Part shown: one piece after another, positions 33,376 to 41,967 of the stretch
Layout of the letters: each line of letters opens with the position of its first letter
Position numbering within the stretch: the first letter of the stretch is position 1
From: Devosia salina
GTDB lineage: Bacteria; Pseudomonadota; Alphaproteobacteria; Rhizobiales; Devosiaceae
Assembly: GCF_019504385.1 (NCBI RefSeq)
Contig: NZ_CP080590.1
Span: 538,001 to 602,000 of the forward strand
DNA length: 64,000 nt
Direction: 5' to 3'
Notes under the pieces: model-generated
Database searches by the model: none
What the model saw: the letters and a program-made list of their open reading frames with translations, nothing else
Told to the model about the DNA's origin: nothing
Made by a program: the position numbers and the translations under genes

Positions 33376-34194
33376 ATGCTGCACTCTGACCCTGTCTTCG
33401 CCCAGCTGGCCGCCGCTGATTTCCCGCCCTTCCTGCCGGGCAGCGTCTGGCTGGTCGGCGCTGGCCCGGGTGGCCCGGGCTTGCTGACGCTGCTGGCCTG
33501 TCACGCGCTCGGGCGCGCCGATGTCATCGTCCATGATGCTTTGGTGTCACCGGACATCCTGTCGCTGGCGCCGCCCCAGGTCGAACGCATTCACGCCGGT
33601 AAGCGCGGCGGCAAGCCTTCCCCCAAACAGGCTGACATCACCATCCGTTTGATCGAACTGGCCCGTCAGGGCAAGCGCGTGTTGCGGCTGAAGGGCGGTG
33701 ACCCGTTCATGTTTGGGCGCGGCGGAGAGGAAGCCGGTGAGCTGGCGCGCGCCAGGATCCCGTTCCGCATCGTCCCGGGCATCTCTTCCGGCCTGGGTGG
33801 ACTGGCCTATGCCGGGCTGCCCATCACCCATCGCGACACCAACCAGGCCGTATTATTCCTCACCGGACACGACGAAACCGGCGCCGTGCCCGGCGCAGTC
33901 GACTGGCCTTCAGTGGCCCGTGCGGCGCCCGTCATTGTCATGTTCATGGCGGTCAAGCACCTGCCTTCTATTGCAGGCAAACTCCTGGCGGCGGGACGAC
34001 AGCCCGGCGATGCCCTGACCATCGTGTCGCATATCGCCGGCCCGACCCAAAGCGTGCTCGAAACCACGCTGGGTAACGCAGCGGACCTGCGCGACGTACC
34101 GACACCGGCCATCGTCGTGCTCGGCCCCGTGGCACAGTATCGGGACCAGCTCGACTGGTATGTTGACGAAGTACGGAGACATGTCTTTGGCTAA
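33376..34194 (+). CDS. cobA: Uroporphyrinogen-III C-methyltransferase
   Basis: CobA adds methyl groups at C2 and C7 of uroporphyrinogen III from SAM to give precorrin-2, the branch point to corrins and siroheme. From the ATG at 33376 (GAGG six bases upstream) it has 272 residues. Motifs include VWLVGAGPGGPGLLTLLA, the YDALVS-like VHDALVSPDI, RLKGGDPFMFGRGGEEA and PITHRDTNQ. It lacks a siroheme-synthase (CysG) N-terminal domain. cobB starts inside its last codons, a 14-base overlap. Confidence 0.96.
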   Translation: MLHSDPVFAQLAAADFPPFLPGSVWLVGAGPGGPGLLTLLACHALGRADVIVHDALVSPDILSLAPPQVERIHAGKRGGKPSPKQADITIRLIELARQGKRVLRLKGGDPFMFGRGGEEAGELARARIPFRIVPGISSGLGGLAYAGLPITHRDTNQAVLFLTGHDETGAVPGAVDWPSVARAAPVIVMFMAVKHLPSIAGKLLAAGRQPGDALTIVSHIAGPTQSVLETTLGNAADLRDVPTPAIVVLGPVAQYRDQLDWYVDEVRRHVFG

Positions 34195-35476
34195 GGGCCT
34201 TGTGGTCGCCGCCCCGCGATCGGGGTCTGGCAAGACGTTGATTACGCTTGGCCTGCTGGCCGCATTGCGCAAACGTGGCCTGGTCCTCGCGCCAGCCAAG
34301 ACCGGTCCGGACTATATCGACCCGGTTTTTCTGGGACGGGCCGCCGGTCGCGAGGCAATCAATCTCGATCCCTGGGCCATGCCGCCCGGCCAGCTCCAGG
34401 CGCTGGCCGCACAGCATGCCACCGGCGCTGATCTCTTGATCGTAGAAGGGGTGATGGGGCTGTTTGACGCGGCGGCAGACGGGCAGGGCTCCACCGGCGA
34501 CCTTGCCGAGACACTCGACCTTCCCGTCGTCTTCGTCGTCGATGCCGACCGGCACAGCCAGTCCGTTGCGCCGCTGGTCGCCGGCTTTGCCCACTGGCGG
34601 CCGGGCGTGCGGATCGCCGGGGTCATCCTCAATCGTGTGGCCAGCGCGCGGCATGAGCGCATGCTGGTTTCTGCCTTGAGGTCCACCGGCATTCCCTTAC
34701 TCGGGGCAATCCCCCGCCGCGCCGAACTGGTAGTGCCCGAGCGCCACCTCGGCCTTGTGCTGCCCGACGAAATCGACGGCTTTGCCCCCTTCCTCAATGC
34801 CGCCGCCGAGGCCATTGGCGACTTCATCGATCTCGATGCCTTGTTTCCTTTGGCTGCGCCCGTGCCCGCAGCCGCCGGCCTCCCCGCACACCTGCCGCCC
34901 CTCGGACAGCGCATGGCAATCGCCCAGGATGCAGCCTTTGCCTTTCTTTACCCGCATCTGCTCGATGGCTGGCGCACGGCCGGGGCCGAGCTGAGCTTTT
35001 TCTCGCCGCTGGCGAACCAAGCGCCCGCGCGTGACGTCGATGCCGTCTTCCTGCCCGGTGGCTACCCGGAATTGCATGGGGCGGCTTTGTCCACAGCCAA
35101 TGCCTTTCATGCCGGCCTCGCTGCCGCCCGCGACAGTGGCGCGCTGATCTATGGCGAATGCGGGGGGTTCATGGCCCTGGGAGAGGCCTTGGTCGACAAG
35201 CGTGGCGTCAGCCACGCCATGTCGGGTCTGCTGCCGGTGGTGACACGCATCGACCGGCCCAAGCGCGTCCTTGGCTATCGCCGCCTGCTGCATGAAAGCG
35301 CCTTGCCCTGGCCCGCCGGGCTCAATGGGCATGAATTCCACTATTCATCGGCCAGACAGACCGGCCTGTCACCACTGTTCGAAGCGCTAGATGCCGAGGG
35401 CATCCGGCAATTGCCCATGGGCGCGCAGCTTGGGCGCGTCATGGGCTCTTACGCGCACGTCATCTCTGCGCCATAA
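34181..35476 (+). CDS. cobB: Hydrogenobyrinate/cobyrinate a,c-diamide synthase
   Basis: CobB amidates the a and c side chains using glutamine and ATP. The 431-residue protein has an N-terminal P-loop dethiobiotin-synthetase-like domain (VVAAPRSGSGKTLITLGLLA) with TGPDYIDP, and a C-terminal class I glutamine amidotransferase domain with VFLPGGYPELH and the nucleophile in IYGECGGFMALGE (Cys within GECGG). Length and order are normal. It is translationally coupled to cobA, with an overlap of 14 bases, and is followed by cobQ. Confidence 0.96.
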   Translation: MSLAKGLVVAAPRSGSGKTLITLGLLAALRKRGLVLAPAKTGPDYIDPVFLGRAAGREAINLDPWAMPPGQLQALAAQHATGADLLIVEGVMGLFDAAADGQGSTGDLAETLDLPVVFVVDADRHSQSVAPLVAGFAHWRPGVRIAGVILNRVASARHERMLVSALRSTGIPLLGAIPRRAELVVPERHLGLVLPDEIDGFAPFLNAAAEAIGDFIDLDALFPLAAPVPAAAGLPAHLPPLGQRMAIAQDAAFAFLYPHLLDGWRTAGAELSFFSPLANQAPARDVDAVFLPGGYPELHGAALSTANAFHAGLAAARDSGALIYGECGGFMALGEALVDKRGVSHAMSGLLPVVTRIDRPKRVLGYRRLLHESALPWPAGLNGHEFHYSSARQTGLSPLFEALDAEGIRQLPMGAQLGRVMGSYAHVISAP

Positions 35477-35483
35477 GGTCCCT

Positions 35484-36941
35484 ATGACCAAGGCACTAAT
35501 GTTCATGGGTACCGGCTCGGATGTGGGCAAGTCACTCATCGTGGCGGGTCTCTGCCGCGCACTTGTCAATCGCGGGTTGTCGGTTGCGCCCTTCAAGCCC
35601 CAGAACATGAGCAACAATGCTGCCGTGACCGAAGACGGTGGCGAGATCGGACGGGCACAGGCCTTGCAGGCCCGTGCCGCGCGCCGGGCTCCAGTGACCG
35701 CCATGAACCCGGTGCTGCTCAAGCCCGAGGGCGAAACCGGGTCGCAAGTAGTGGTTCGTGGCCAGCGCCGGACGAGCCTTTCCGCCCGGCAGTACTGGTC
35801 CGACCGCGCCCAGCTCATGCCCGAAGTGCTTGCCGCCTTCTCCGAGCTGGCCACCACCGCCGACTATGTGCTGGTGGAGGGGGCGGGCAGTGCCTCCGAA
35901 GTTAATCTGCGCGCCGGCGACATCGCCAATTTCGGCTTCGCCCGCGCCGCCAAGGTGCCGGTTGTGCTGATTGGTGATATCCATCGTGGCGGTGTCATCG
36001 CCTCCATCGTCGGCACATTGGCGGTGATTGATCCGGACGACGCGGCACTTGTGCGGGCCAGCCTGGTCAACAAGTTTTTCGGCGACGCTAGCCTCTTCGA
36101 AACCGGCAGGGCTTTTCTTGCCGAGCGCACGGACCTGCCCTGTTTTGGCCCGGTTCCATATTTTCCCGACGCTGCGAAGCTTCCGGCGGAAGATGCCCTG
36201 GCACTGGAGGATTATTCGGGGGGCAGCGGCACATTTCACATCGCCGTGCCGCGTCTGCCCCGGATCGCCAACTTCGACGACCTCGACCCGCTGCTTGCCG
36301 AACCGGGTGTCCGGCTGACTCTCGTGCAACCTGGCGAGGCCATGCCGCGCGACGCGGATCTCATCCTCCTGCCCGGCTCCAAGGCGACGCGTGCCGATCT
36401 TGCCGCCCTTGTCGCCAATGGCTGGGATATCGACATCAAGGCCCATCATCGCGCTGGCGGAAGGGTAATCGGCATCTGCGGGGGCTACCAGATGCTGGGC
36501 AAGTCCATTGCCGATCCCAATGGCATCGAAGGTGAGCCAGGCCGCAGCGCCGGTCTTGGGCTGCTGGACGTCGAGACGGTATTGGGCCCTACCAAGCAGT
36601 TGCGGATCGAGACCGCCACGCATGTCGGTTCCGGTGCTTTGGTCTCGGGATATCACATGCATATGGGCGTCACGACGGGCGCAGACCTGGCGCGTCCCTT
36701 CGCCTTGGTTGGTCGCGTCCCTGAAGGTGCCGTCAGCCAGGACGGCCGTGTCATGGGCACATATCTACATGGCCTGTTTGCCGCCGACGAGTTTCGTCGG
36801 GCCTTTCTGGGCAATGCCGCGAGTCCGGACCTCGCCTTCGAGGCCAGCGTGGAGGCAGCGCTCGACGGGCTTGCGAAGCATCTTGAATCGCATATCGATA
36901 TCGACCGCCTTCTGGCCCTTGCCGCTCCGATCGAGGTTTGA
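35484..36941 (+). CDS. cobQ: Cobyric acid synthase
   Basis: CobQ carries out four amidations of adenosylcobyrinic diamide to give cobyric acid. The 485-residue enzyme has the P-loop MGTGSDVGKSLIVAGLCRAL, the FKPQNMSNNAAV block, NKFFGD, LLPGSKATRADL, and the amidotransferase nucleophile GICGGYQMLG. The ATG at 35484 has AAGG five bases upstream; the open frame upstream of it overlaps cobB and can be dismissed. cbiB follows after three bases, so the two are probably one transcript. Confidence 0.97.
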   Translation: MTKALMFMGTGSDVGKSLIVAGLCRALVNRGLSVAPFKPQNMSNNAAVTEDGGEIGRAQALQARAARRAPVTAMNPVLLKPEGETGSQVVVRGQRRTSLSARQYWSDRAQLMPEVLAAFSELATTADYVLVEGAGSASEVNLRAGDIANFGFARAAKVPVVLIGDIHRGGVIASIVGTLAVIDPDDAALVRASLVNKFFGDASLFETGRAFLAERTDLPCFGPVPYFPDAAKLPAEDALALEDYSGGSGTFHIAVPRLPRIANFDDLDPLLAEPGVRLTLVQPGEAMPRDADLILLPGSKATRADLAALVANGWDIDIKAHHRAGGRVIGICGGYQMLGKSIADPNGIEGEPGRSAGLGLLDVETVLGPTKQLRIETATHVGSGALVSGYHMHMGVTTGADLARPFALVGRVPEGAVSQDGRVMGTYLHGLFAADEFRRAFLGNAASPDLAFEASVEAALDGLAKHLESHIDIDRLLALAAPIEV

Positions 36942-36944
36942 GAC

Positions 36945-37907
36945 ATGGACCCCCTGATTCCCCCGCTGGCGCTCGCCATTGAACGCCAGCTTGGCTACCC
37001 GCAGCGACTCATCGAAACGATAGGCCATCCGGTCATCTGGTTCGGCAAGCTGATCGGCTTTTGCGAGGCGCGCCTTAATACGCCCGATCGCAGTCCGGCG
37101 CAGCGCAAGCTGGCCGGCATTGTCTCCTTGGGTCTCCTCATCCTGTCTGTGCTGATCGTTACCGTTGGCATTCGCACTATTCTGTCCTGGCTGCCGCTGG
37201 GCTGGCTGCTGGAGATGTTGCTGGCCACGGCCTTCCTGGCCCAGAAGGAGCTGGGTCGAGCCGTCGCTGCTGTCTCCGACGCGCTTCGCAGCTCGCTCGA
37301 TGCCGGACGCGAGGCCGTCAGCCATGTGGTCGGGCGTGACCCGCAGGCCCTGGATGAGGCCGGAGTTGCCCGCGCCGCCATCGAGACTCTTGCCGAAAGC
37401 ACGTCGGATGGCGTCGTCGCACCGTGGCTTTTTCTCCTTTTGCTCGGATTGCCCGGCATCGCGCTCTACAAGGCCGTCAACACAGCCGATTCCATGATAG
37501 GGCACCGCGACGAGCGCTACCGCGACTATGGTTGGGCGGCGGCCAGGCTCGATGATCTGCTCAATTGGGTACCCGCACGCCTCAGCGCAATCCTGATCAC
37601 CGCCGCCTGCTTCCTGGTGCCCGGTGCAAGCCCCGGCAACGCCTGGGCGACCGCGCGGCGCGATGCACCCAGACACGATTCGCCCAATGCTGGCTGGCCC
37701 GAAGCCGCCTTTGCCGGCGCGCTGAACTTCCAGCTCGGTGGCCCTCGCAGCTACGAAGGCGAAATCATCGACCTGCCCGCCTTTGGCGATGGCAAGGCCG
37801 TCTTGGGCCCGAGCGATATCCTGCTGGCGCTGCTGCTCTATCGACGCACGCTTGATGTGCTTTTGGCGGTAAGCACCGTCCTGGCGGTAATGGTTTTGGT
37901 CAGCTGA
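36945..37907 (+). CDS. cbiB: Adenosylcobinamide-phosphate synthase
   Basis: CbiB (CobD in Paracoccus/Pseudomonas nomenclature) attaches the aminopropanol side chain to cobyric acid at the membrane. The 320-residue protein has several hydrophobic segments and the family blocks HPVIWFGKLI, AIETLAESTSDGVVAPW, YKAVNTADSMIGHR, AARLDDLLNWVPARL and PNAGWPEAAFAGALN. It begins three bases after cobQ and overlaps the 3' end of the convergent cobU by eight bases. Confidence 0.96.
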   Translation: MDPLIPPLALAIERQLGYPQRLIETIGHPVIWFGKLIGFCEARLNTPDRSPAQRKLAGIVSLGLLILSVLIVTVGIRTILSWLPLGWLLEMLLATAFLAQKELGRAVAAVSDALRSSLDAGREAVSHVVGRDPQALDEAGVARAAIETLAESTSDGVVAPWLFLLLLGLPGIALYKAVNTADSMIGHRDERYRDYGWAAARLDDLLNWVPARLSAILITAACFLVPGASPGNAWATARRDAPRHDSPNAGWPEAAFAGALNFQLGGPRSYEGEIIDLPAFGDGKAVLGPSDILLALLLYRRTLDVLLAVSTVLAVMVLVS

Positions 37908-38436
37908 GCGGCGGGGGCGCATCGCCCTTCATGGCCAGCGGCAGGCCGGCGGCAACAAAATAGACATCGTCGCAAATCTCGGCCAGGCGCTGATGCGCTG
38001 AGCCGGCGAGGTCGCGGAAGGTGCGGGCCATGGCGTTGTCCGGCACGATACCGAGCCCCACCTCATTGCTGACCAGGATTACCTTGGCCTGCCGGAACTC
38101 CATCAGCGTCGCACTCAATTCCCCGACGGCGGTCGCCACATCCTCATTGGCGATCAGCAGATTGGTGATCCACAGGGTCAGGCAATCGACCAGGATGACG
38201 TCATGGTCGTTTCCCGCCTTGAGGATGGTGTGGGATAGGTCGATGGGCTCCTCGATCGTGGTGAAGCGCACTCCCCGGCTCGCCTTGTGGCTGGTCACCC
38301 GGTCGCGCATTTCCCCATCGAGAATGTCCGCTGTGGCAAGATAGGCAGGGCGCGCGCCAGCGTGCAGCGCCAAGCGTTCGGCAAATGCGGTCTTACCCGA
38401 GCGCGCGCCGCCCAGAACCAGGCAATGTCGTGTCAT
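37900..38436 (-). CDS. cobU: Bifunctional adenosylcobinamide kinase / guanylyltransferase
   Basis: This enzyme (CobP in aerobic producers) phosphorylates adenosylcobinamide and then transfers GMP from GTP. The 178-residue protein has the P-loop LVLGGARSGKTAFAERLA, a VTSHKASRG block that holds the histidine nucleotidylated in the reaction, LVDCLTLWITNLL, and LVSNEVGLGIVPDN. Length is normal. It is on the opposite strand, convergent with cbiB. No cobS or cobT genes for the lower ligand are in the window. Confidence 0.95.
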   Translation of the reverse strand: MTRHCLVLGGARSGKTAFAERLALHAGARPAYLATADILDGEMRDRVTSHKASRGVRFTTIEEPIDLSHTILKAGNDHDVILVDCLTLWITNLLIANEDVATAVGELSATLMEFRQAKVILVSNEVGLGIVPDNAMARTFRDLAGSAHQRLAEICDDVYFVAAGLPLAMKGDAPPPLS

Positions 38437-38714
38437 AATGCGTTCCTCTTCGGGCGCCGCCTCCGCCCAAATGCTTGCGAGCTACCTTCGCCCCAAACGA
38501 GGGCTGGGGGCAAGCCGTTCCCCTTTCGAACGCCGCCTGCGTACCCTGCGCGCAAGATGTGACGTCACGGCCGCATTTTCTTGGGTCTACTACTTTCGTC
38601 TTAGCGTCTTTCGCATTATGGTCCGCGCCGAATTGACCCCCTAGTCTGGGACTGTTCGAACCGCGCCGGCGTTGCCAGGGTTCGCTTTCCCTCCCACCGA
38701 CGGAGTTGCCTTTC
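38437..38714. other. Intergenic region between cobU and the sugar kinase
   Basis: This 278-bp divergent stretch contains a 10-bp palindrome GTGACGTCAC at 38559-38568 and AT-richer sequence near 38570-38620 that could carry a promoter for the kinase gene. I see no open frame with a usable ribosome site. Confidence 0.45.
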
Positions 38715-39656
38715 GTGCCGCGATATTACCTTGGCGTTGACGGTGGTGGCACCAATTGCCGCGTGCGACTGGCCAACGAGCAACTCGAGACGCTGGCCGA
38801 GGTCAAGAACGGCCGCTCGAACCTGCAGATCGACGACGGCGAGCCGGCCTACAAGGCGATCAGCGCCGGTGCGCGCGATGTGTTCAAGGCCGCAGGTATC
38901 GATTTTGCCGAGGCGGCCAACACCTATGCCTGTTTCGGCATGGCCGGCGGTCGCATGGATTCGGCGCGCGAGGAATTCGCTGCCCGCGCCTGGCCGTTTG
39001 CCGGGGTCAAGGTCTATGACGACATCGACATCGCCCATGCAGGCGCCTTGGGTGGCGGTGAGGGCGGCGTCGTCATCATCGGCACGGGGTCGGCCGCCAT
39101 GTCCATCGTCAATGGCCAGCGCTATCAGGCCGGCGGCTGGGGTTTCCATATCGGCGACCAGATGAGCGGCGCCATTCTTGGGCGAGAGCTCGCCCGCTAT
39201 GCGGTGGAGGCCGAAGACGGGCTTGTCGAGGCGTCGCCTCTGACCAAAGCCGTTATTGCGGCCCTCGGCGGTTCCAACCAGGCCGCCATGACCTGGGCCT
39301 TCGCCACCGAGATGGATCTCAAGCTTCTCAGCCGCGATGGTTCGGAAGGCTGTGATGACGCGCTGATCGGCCGCGCGCCAGGCGAATTCGGCAGGCTCAT
39401 GCCGCTCTGGTTCGACTATCTCGAACAGGGCGATCCAGTCGCCAGCAAGCTGCTTGCCATCGAGCTGGGCTACATCGACACCTATGTGAAATGGTTCAAG
39501 AATCACGGTGCCCAGGTCATGGCGATTGTCGGTGGCCTTGGACAGCGCCTGTTTCCCATCCTGCAGCAGCATTATGGTGACTTCGTCGCCTTGCCCAAAT
39601 ACGAACCTCTGCATGGCGCGGTGATCCTCGCCCGGCAGAATTTCGCGTCAAACTGA
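38715..39656 (+). CDS. BadF/BadG/BcrA/BcrD-type ATPase, N-acetylglucosamine kinase-like
   Basis: The 313-residue protein is read from a GTG at 38715 with GGAG nine bases upstream. It has the actin-like ATPase motif YYLGVDGGGTNCRVRLAN, the second phosphate motif VVIIGTGSAAMSI, AGGWGFHIGDQMSGA and the adenosine motif AIVGGLGQRL. This matches glucosamine/GlcNAc kinases of the BadF fold more than acyl-CoA reductase activators. It precedes zwf by about 11 bases and could feed hexose phosphate into the pathway genes downstream; the exact substrate is inferred. Confidence 0.85.
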   Translation: MPRYYLGVDGGGTNCRVRLANEQLETLAEVKNGRSNLQIDDGEPAYKAISAGARDVFKAAGIDFAEAANTYACFGMAGGRMDSAREEFAARAWPFAGVKVYDDIDIAHAGALGGGEGGVVIIGTGSAAMSIVNGQRYQAGGWGFHIGDQMSGAILGRELARYAVEAEDGLVEASPLTKAVIAALGGSNQAAMTWAFATEMDLKLLSRDGSEGCDDALIGRAPGEFGRLMPLWFDYLEQGDPVASKLLAIELGYIDTYVKWFKNHGAQVMAIVGGLGQRLFPILQQHYGDFVALPKYEPLHGAVILARQNFASN

Positions 39657-39667
39657 GGACCTTGCAT

Positions 39668-41152
39668 TTGTCCAGCCGCATCATTCCCGTCCAGCCCTTC
39701 GACTATGTGGTGTTCGGCGCCACCGGTGACCTGACAAAGCGCAAGCTGATCCCCGCGCTGTATCATCGCTTCAAGGATGGCCAGTTCGACGAACAGAGCC
39801 GCATTATCGGCGTTTCGCGCTCCAAGCTCAGTGATGCCGAATTCCAGAAGTTGGCCAGCGACGCCATCGCCCAGTTCGTTGAGAAGGACTATCAGGACGA
39901 AGAGACCATCAAGCGGTTTCTCTCCATCTTCTCCTATGTGGTCAACGACGTCTCCGACGAAGCCGGCTGGGGCGACCTAAAGAAAGCCTTGCGCGACGAT
40001 CCCGACATCGTCCGCGCCTTTTACCTCGCCGTGGCCCCGGACCTGTTCGAGCCCATCGCCGAACAGCTGAGCAAGACCAAGGTTTATCGCCGTGACGCCC
40101 GCGTGGTCATCGAGAAGCCCCTGGGGCATGACCTGGTCTCGTCCATCGAGATCAACAATGGCGTGGCCAAGATCTTCAAGGAAGATCAGGTCTACCGCAT
40201 CGACCACTATCTCGGCAAAGAGACGGTGCAGAATCTGCTCGCCCTGCGTTTTGCCAATACGCTGTTCGAGCCGATCTGGAATTCGGCGCATATCGATCAT
40301 GTGCAGCTGACGGTCGCAGAGAGCGTCGGGGCCGGCACGCGCGGCTATTACGATGAGAGCGGCGCCCTTCGCGACATGATCCAGAACCACATGCTGCAGC
40401 TGCTTTGCCTGGTGGCCATGGAGCCGCCGGCCAGCGACGATGCCAATGCTCTGCGCGACGAAAAACTCAAGGTGCTGCGTGCCCTCCGGCCGATCACCAA
40501 TGGGGATGTCAGCAAGTTCACGGTACGCGGCCAGTATCGCGGCGTCACGTCCGAGACCACCTCCGTGGCCGGGTATCAGGACGAGCTGCCCGAGGACAAG
40601 AAGGGCAGCCACACCGAAACCTTCGTGGCCATGAAGGCCGAGATCGACAACTGGCGCTGGGCCGGCGTTCCCTTCTACCTGCGCACCGGCAAGCGCATGG
40701 CCGAGCGCGTCTCGGAAATCTGCATCCAGTTCAAGCCGATCCCCCATTCCATCTTCGATCATGCCGAAGGGGCCCCCAAGGCCAACAAGCTCATCATCCG
40801 CCTGCAGCCTGATGAAGGCGTCAAGCTCATGATGATGATCAAGGATCCGGGCCCCGGCGGCATGCGCCTGCGCCAGGTGCCGCTCAATCTGAGCTTTGCC
40901 GAGACCTTCACCGAGCGCACGCCCGAGGCATATGAGCGCCTGCTGATGGATGTCGTCCGCGGCTCCCAGACGCTGTTCATGCGCCGCGACGAGCTGGAAG
41001 CGGCCTGGCGCTGGGTCGATCCGATCCGTGAGGCCTGGGATCGTTCCTCCGAGCCGCCGCAAACATACACGGCCGGCACCTGGGGCCCGAGTGGCGCGGT
41101 GGCGTTGATCGAGCGTGACGGTCGCACGTGGTATGAGGGCAACAACTCGTGA
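39668..41152 (+). CDS. zwf: Glucose-6-phosphate 1-dehydrogenase
   Basis: Zwf oxidises glucose-6-phosphate to 6-phosphogluconolactone, reducing NADP. The 494-residue protein has the N-terminal nucleotide motif FGATGDLTKRKLIPALY and the active-site motif RIDHYLGKETVQNLL with the catalytic His. WRWAGVPFYLRTGKRM is also typical. The TTG at 39668 is nine bases after GAGG and fits better than the TTG at 39662. Its stop overlaps the GTG start of pgl (GTGA). With pgl and edd it forms the Entner-Doudoroff entry. Confidence 0.96.
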   Translation: MSSRIIPVQPFDYVVFGATGDLTKRKLIPALYHRFKDGQFDEQSRIIGVSRSKLSDAEFQKLASDAIAQFVEKDYQDEETIKRFLSIFSYVVNDVSDEAGWGDLKKALRDDPDIVRAFYLAVAPDLFEPIAEQLSKTKVYRRDARVVIEKPLGHDLVSSIEINNGVAKIFKEDQVYRIDHYLGKETVQNLLALRFANTLFEPIWNSAHIDHVQLTVAESVGAGTRGYYDESGALRDMIQNHMLQLLCLVAMEPPASDDANALRDEKLKVLRALRPITNGDVSKFTVRGQYRGVTSETTSVAGYQDELPEDKKGSHTETFVAMKAEIDNWRWAGVPFYLRTGKRMAERVSEICIQFKPIPHSIFDHAEGAPKANKLIIRLQPDEGVKLMMMIKDPGPGGMRLRQVPLNLSFAETFTERTPEAYERLLMDVVRGSQTLFMRRDELEAAWRWVDPIREAWDRSSEPPQTYTAGTWGPSGAVALIERDGRTWYEGNNS

Positions 41153-41844
41153 CCATCGAACGCCGCAGCTTCGCCGACAAGCCGACGCTGGCCAAGGAAC
41201 TGGCCGAAGCGGTTGCCGATCGCATCCGCACCGCCATTGCCGAGCGCGGCGCGGCCGCGATCGCGGTGAGTGGCGGCTCGACGCCCGGCAAGTTCTTCCA
41301 GGCCCTGGGCAAGACCCGGGACATCGAGTGGGACAAGGTCATCGTGACCCTGGTGGACGAACGCTGGGTCGACGAGACCAGCGACCGGTCCAACGCGCTC
41401 TTGGTCAACGAAAAGATGCTGCAGGGGCCGGCGGCCACGGCCCGCTTCTTTCCGCTCTATTCGGGCGGTGACGAGCCCACGAACGAGGCCATAGCGAAGA
41501 CCAATGCGCTGATGGCCGAATTGCCGCAGCCTTTTGCCGCGGTCATCCTGGGCATGGGCAATGACGGCCACACGGCCAGCTTCTTTCCCGGCGGCGATAC
41601 CCTCAATGCGGCCCTGACCGAAGCGGGGCCAACCCTCGCAATCCGCGCCCCGGGCGCAGGCGAGCCGCGCATCACCTTTACGCTGCCGCGCCTGCTTGAG
41701 ACCGATGGCCTCTACCTTCATATCGAAGGCGACCAGAAGGCCAGCGTCCTGGATGCAGCGCTGGGCGATGGGCCGGTCGAAAACATGCCGATCCGTGCCG
41801 TGCTGCGCTCGGGCGCGCCGGTGACAGTTTACTGGTGCCCCTGA
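41149..41844 (+). CDS. pgl: 6-phosphogluconolactonase
   Basis: Pgl hydrolyses the lactone made by Zwf. The 231-residue protein has IAVSGGSTPGKFFQAL, VTLVDERWVDETSDRSN and LGMGNDGHTASFFPG, which are the three conserved blocks of the family. It starts with GTG overlapping the zwf stop. The gap to edd (123 bases) has two hairpins. Confidence 0.96.
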   Translation: MTIERRSFADKPTLAKELAEAVADRIRTAIAERGAAAIAVSGGSTPGKFFQALGKTRDIEWDKVIVTLVDERWVDETSDRSNALLVNEKMLQGPAATARFFPLYSGGDEPTNEAIAKTNALMAELPQPFAAVILGMGNDGHTASFFPGGDTLNAALTEAGPTLAIRAPGAGEPRITFTLPRLLETDGLYLHIEGDQKASVLDAALGDGPVENMPIRAVLRSGAPVTVYWCP

Positions 41845-41853
41845 AGGCTCCTG

Positions 41854-41941
41854 GGGCGGTCCCCAATTGACCGCCCTGGCCGCCTTTGAGCACCAGTCGA
41901 TAACGCAAGGACAACCGCGCCAGCGGCCCCCTTCTGGCGCG
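41854..41941 (+). terminator. Two stem-loops in the pgl-edd gap
   Basis: GGGCGGT at 41854-41860 pairs with ACCGCCC at 41870-41876, and CGCGCCAG at 41916-41923 pairs with CTGGCGCG at 41934-41941. Neither is followed by a long U-run, so they may be processing or attenuation structures rather than strict terminators. Confidence 0.4.
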
Positions 41942-41967
41942 CCCTTGCCCAGCATTGGAGACTTGCC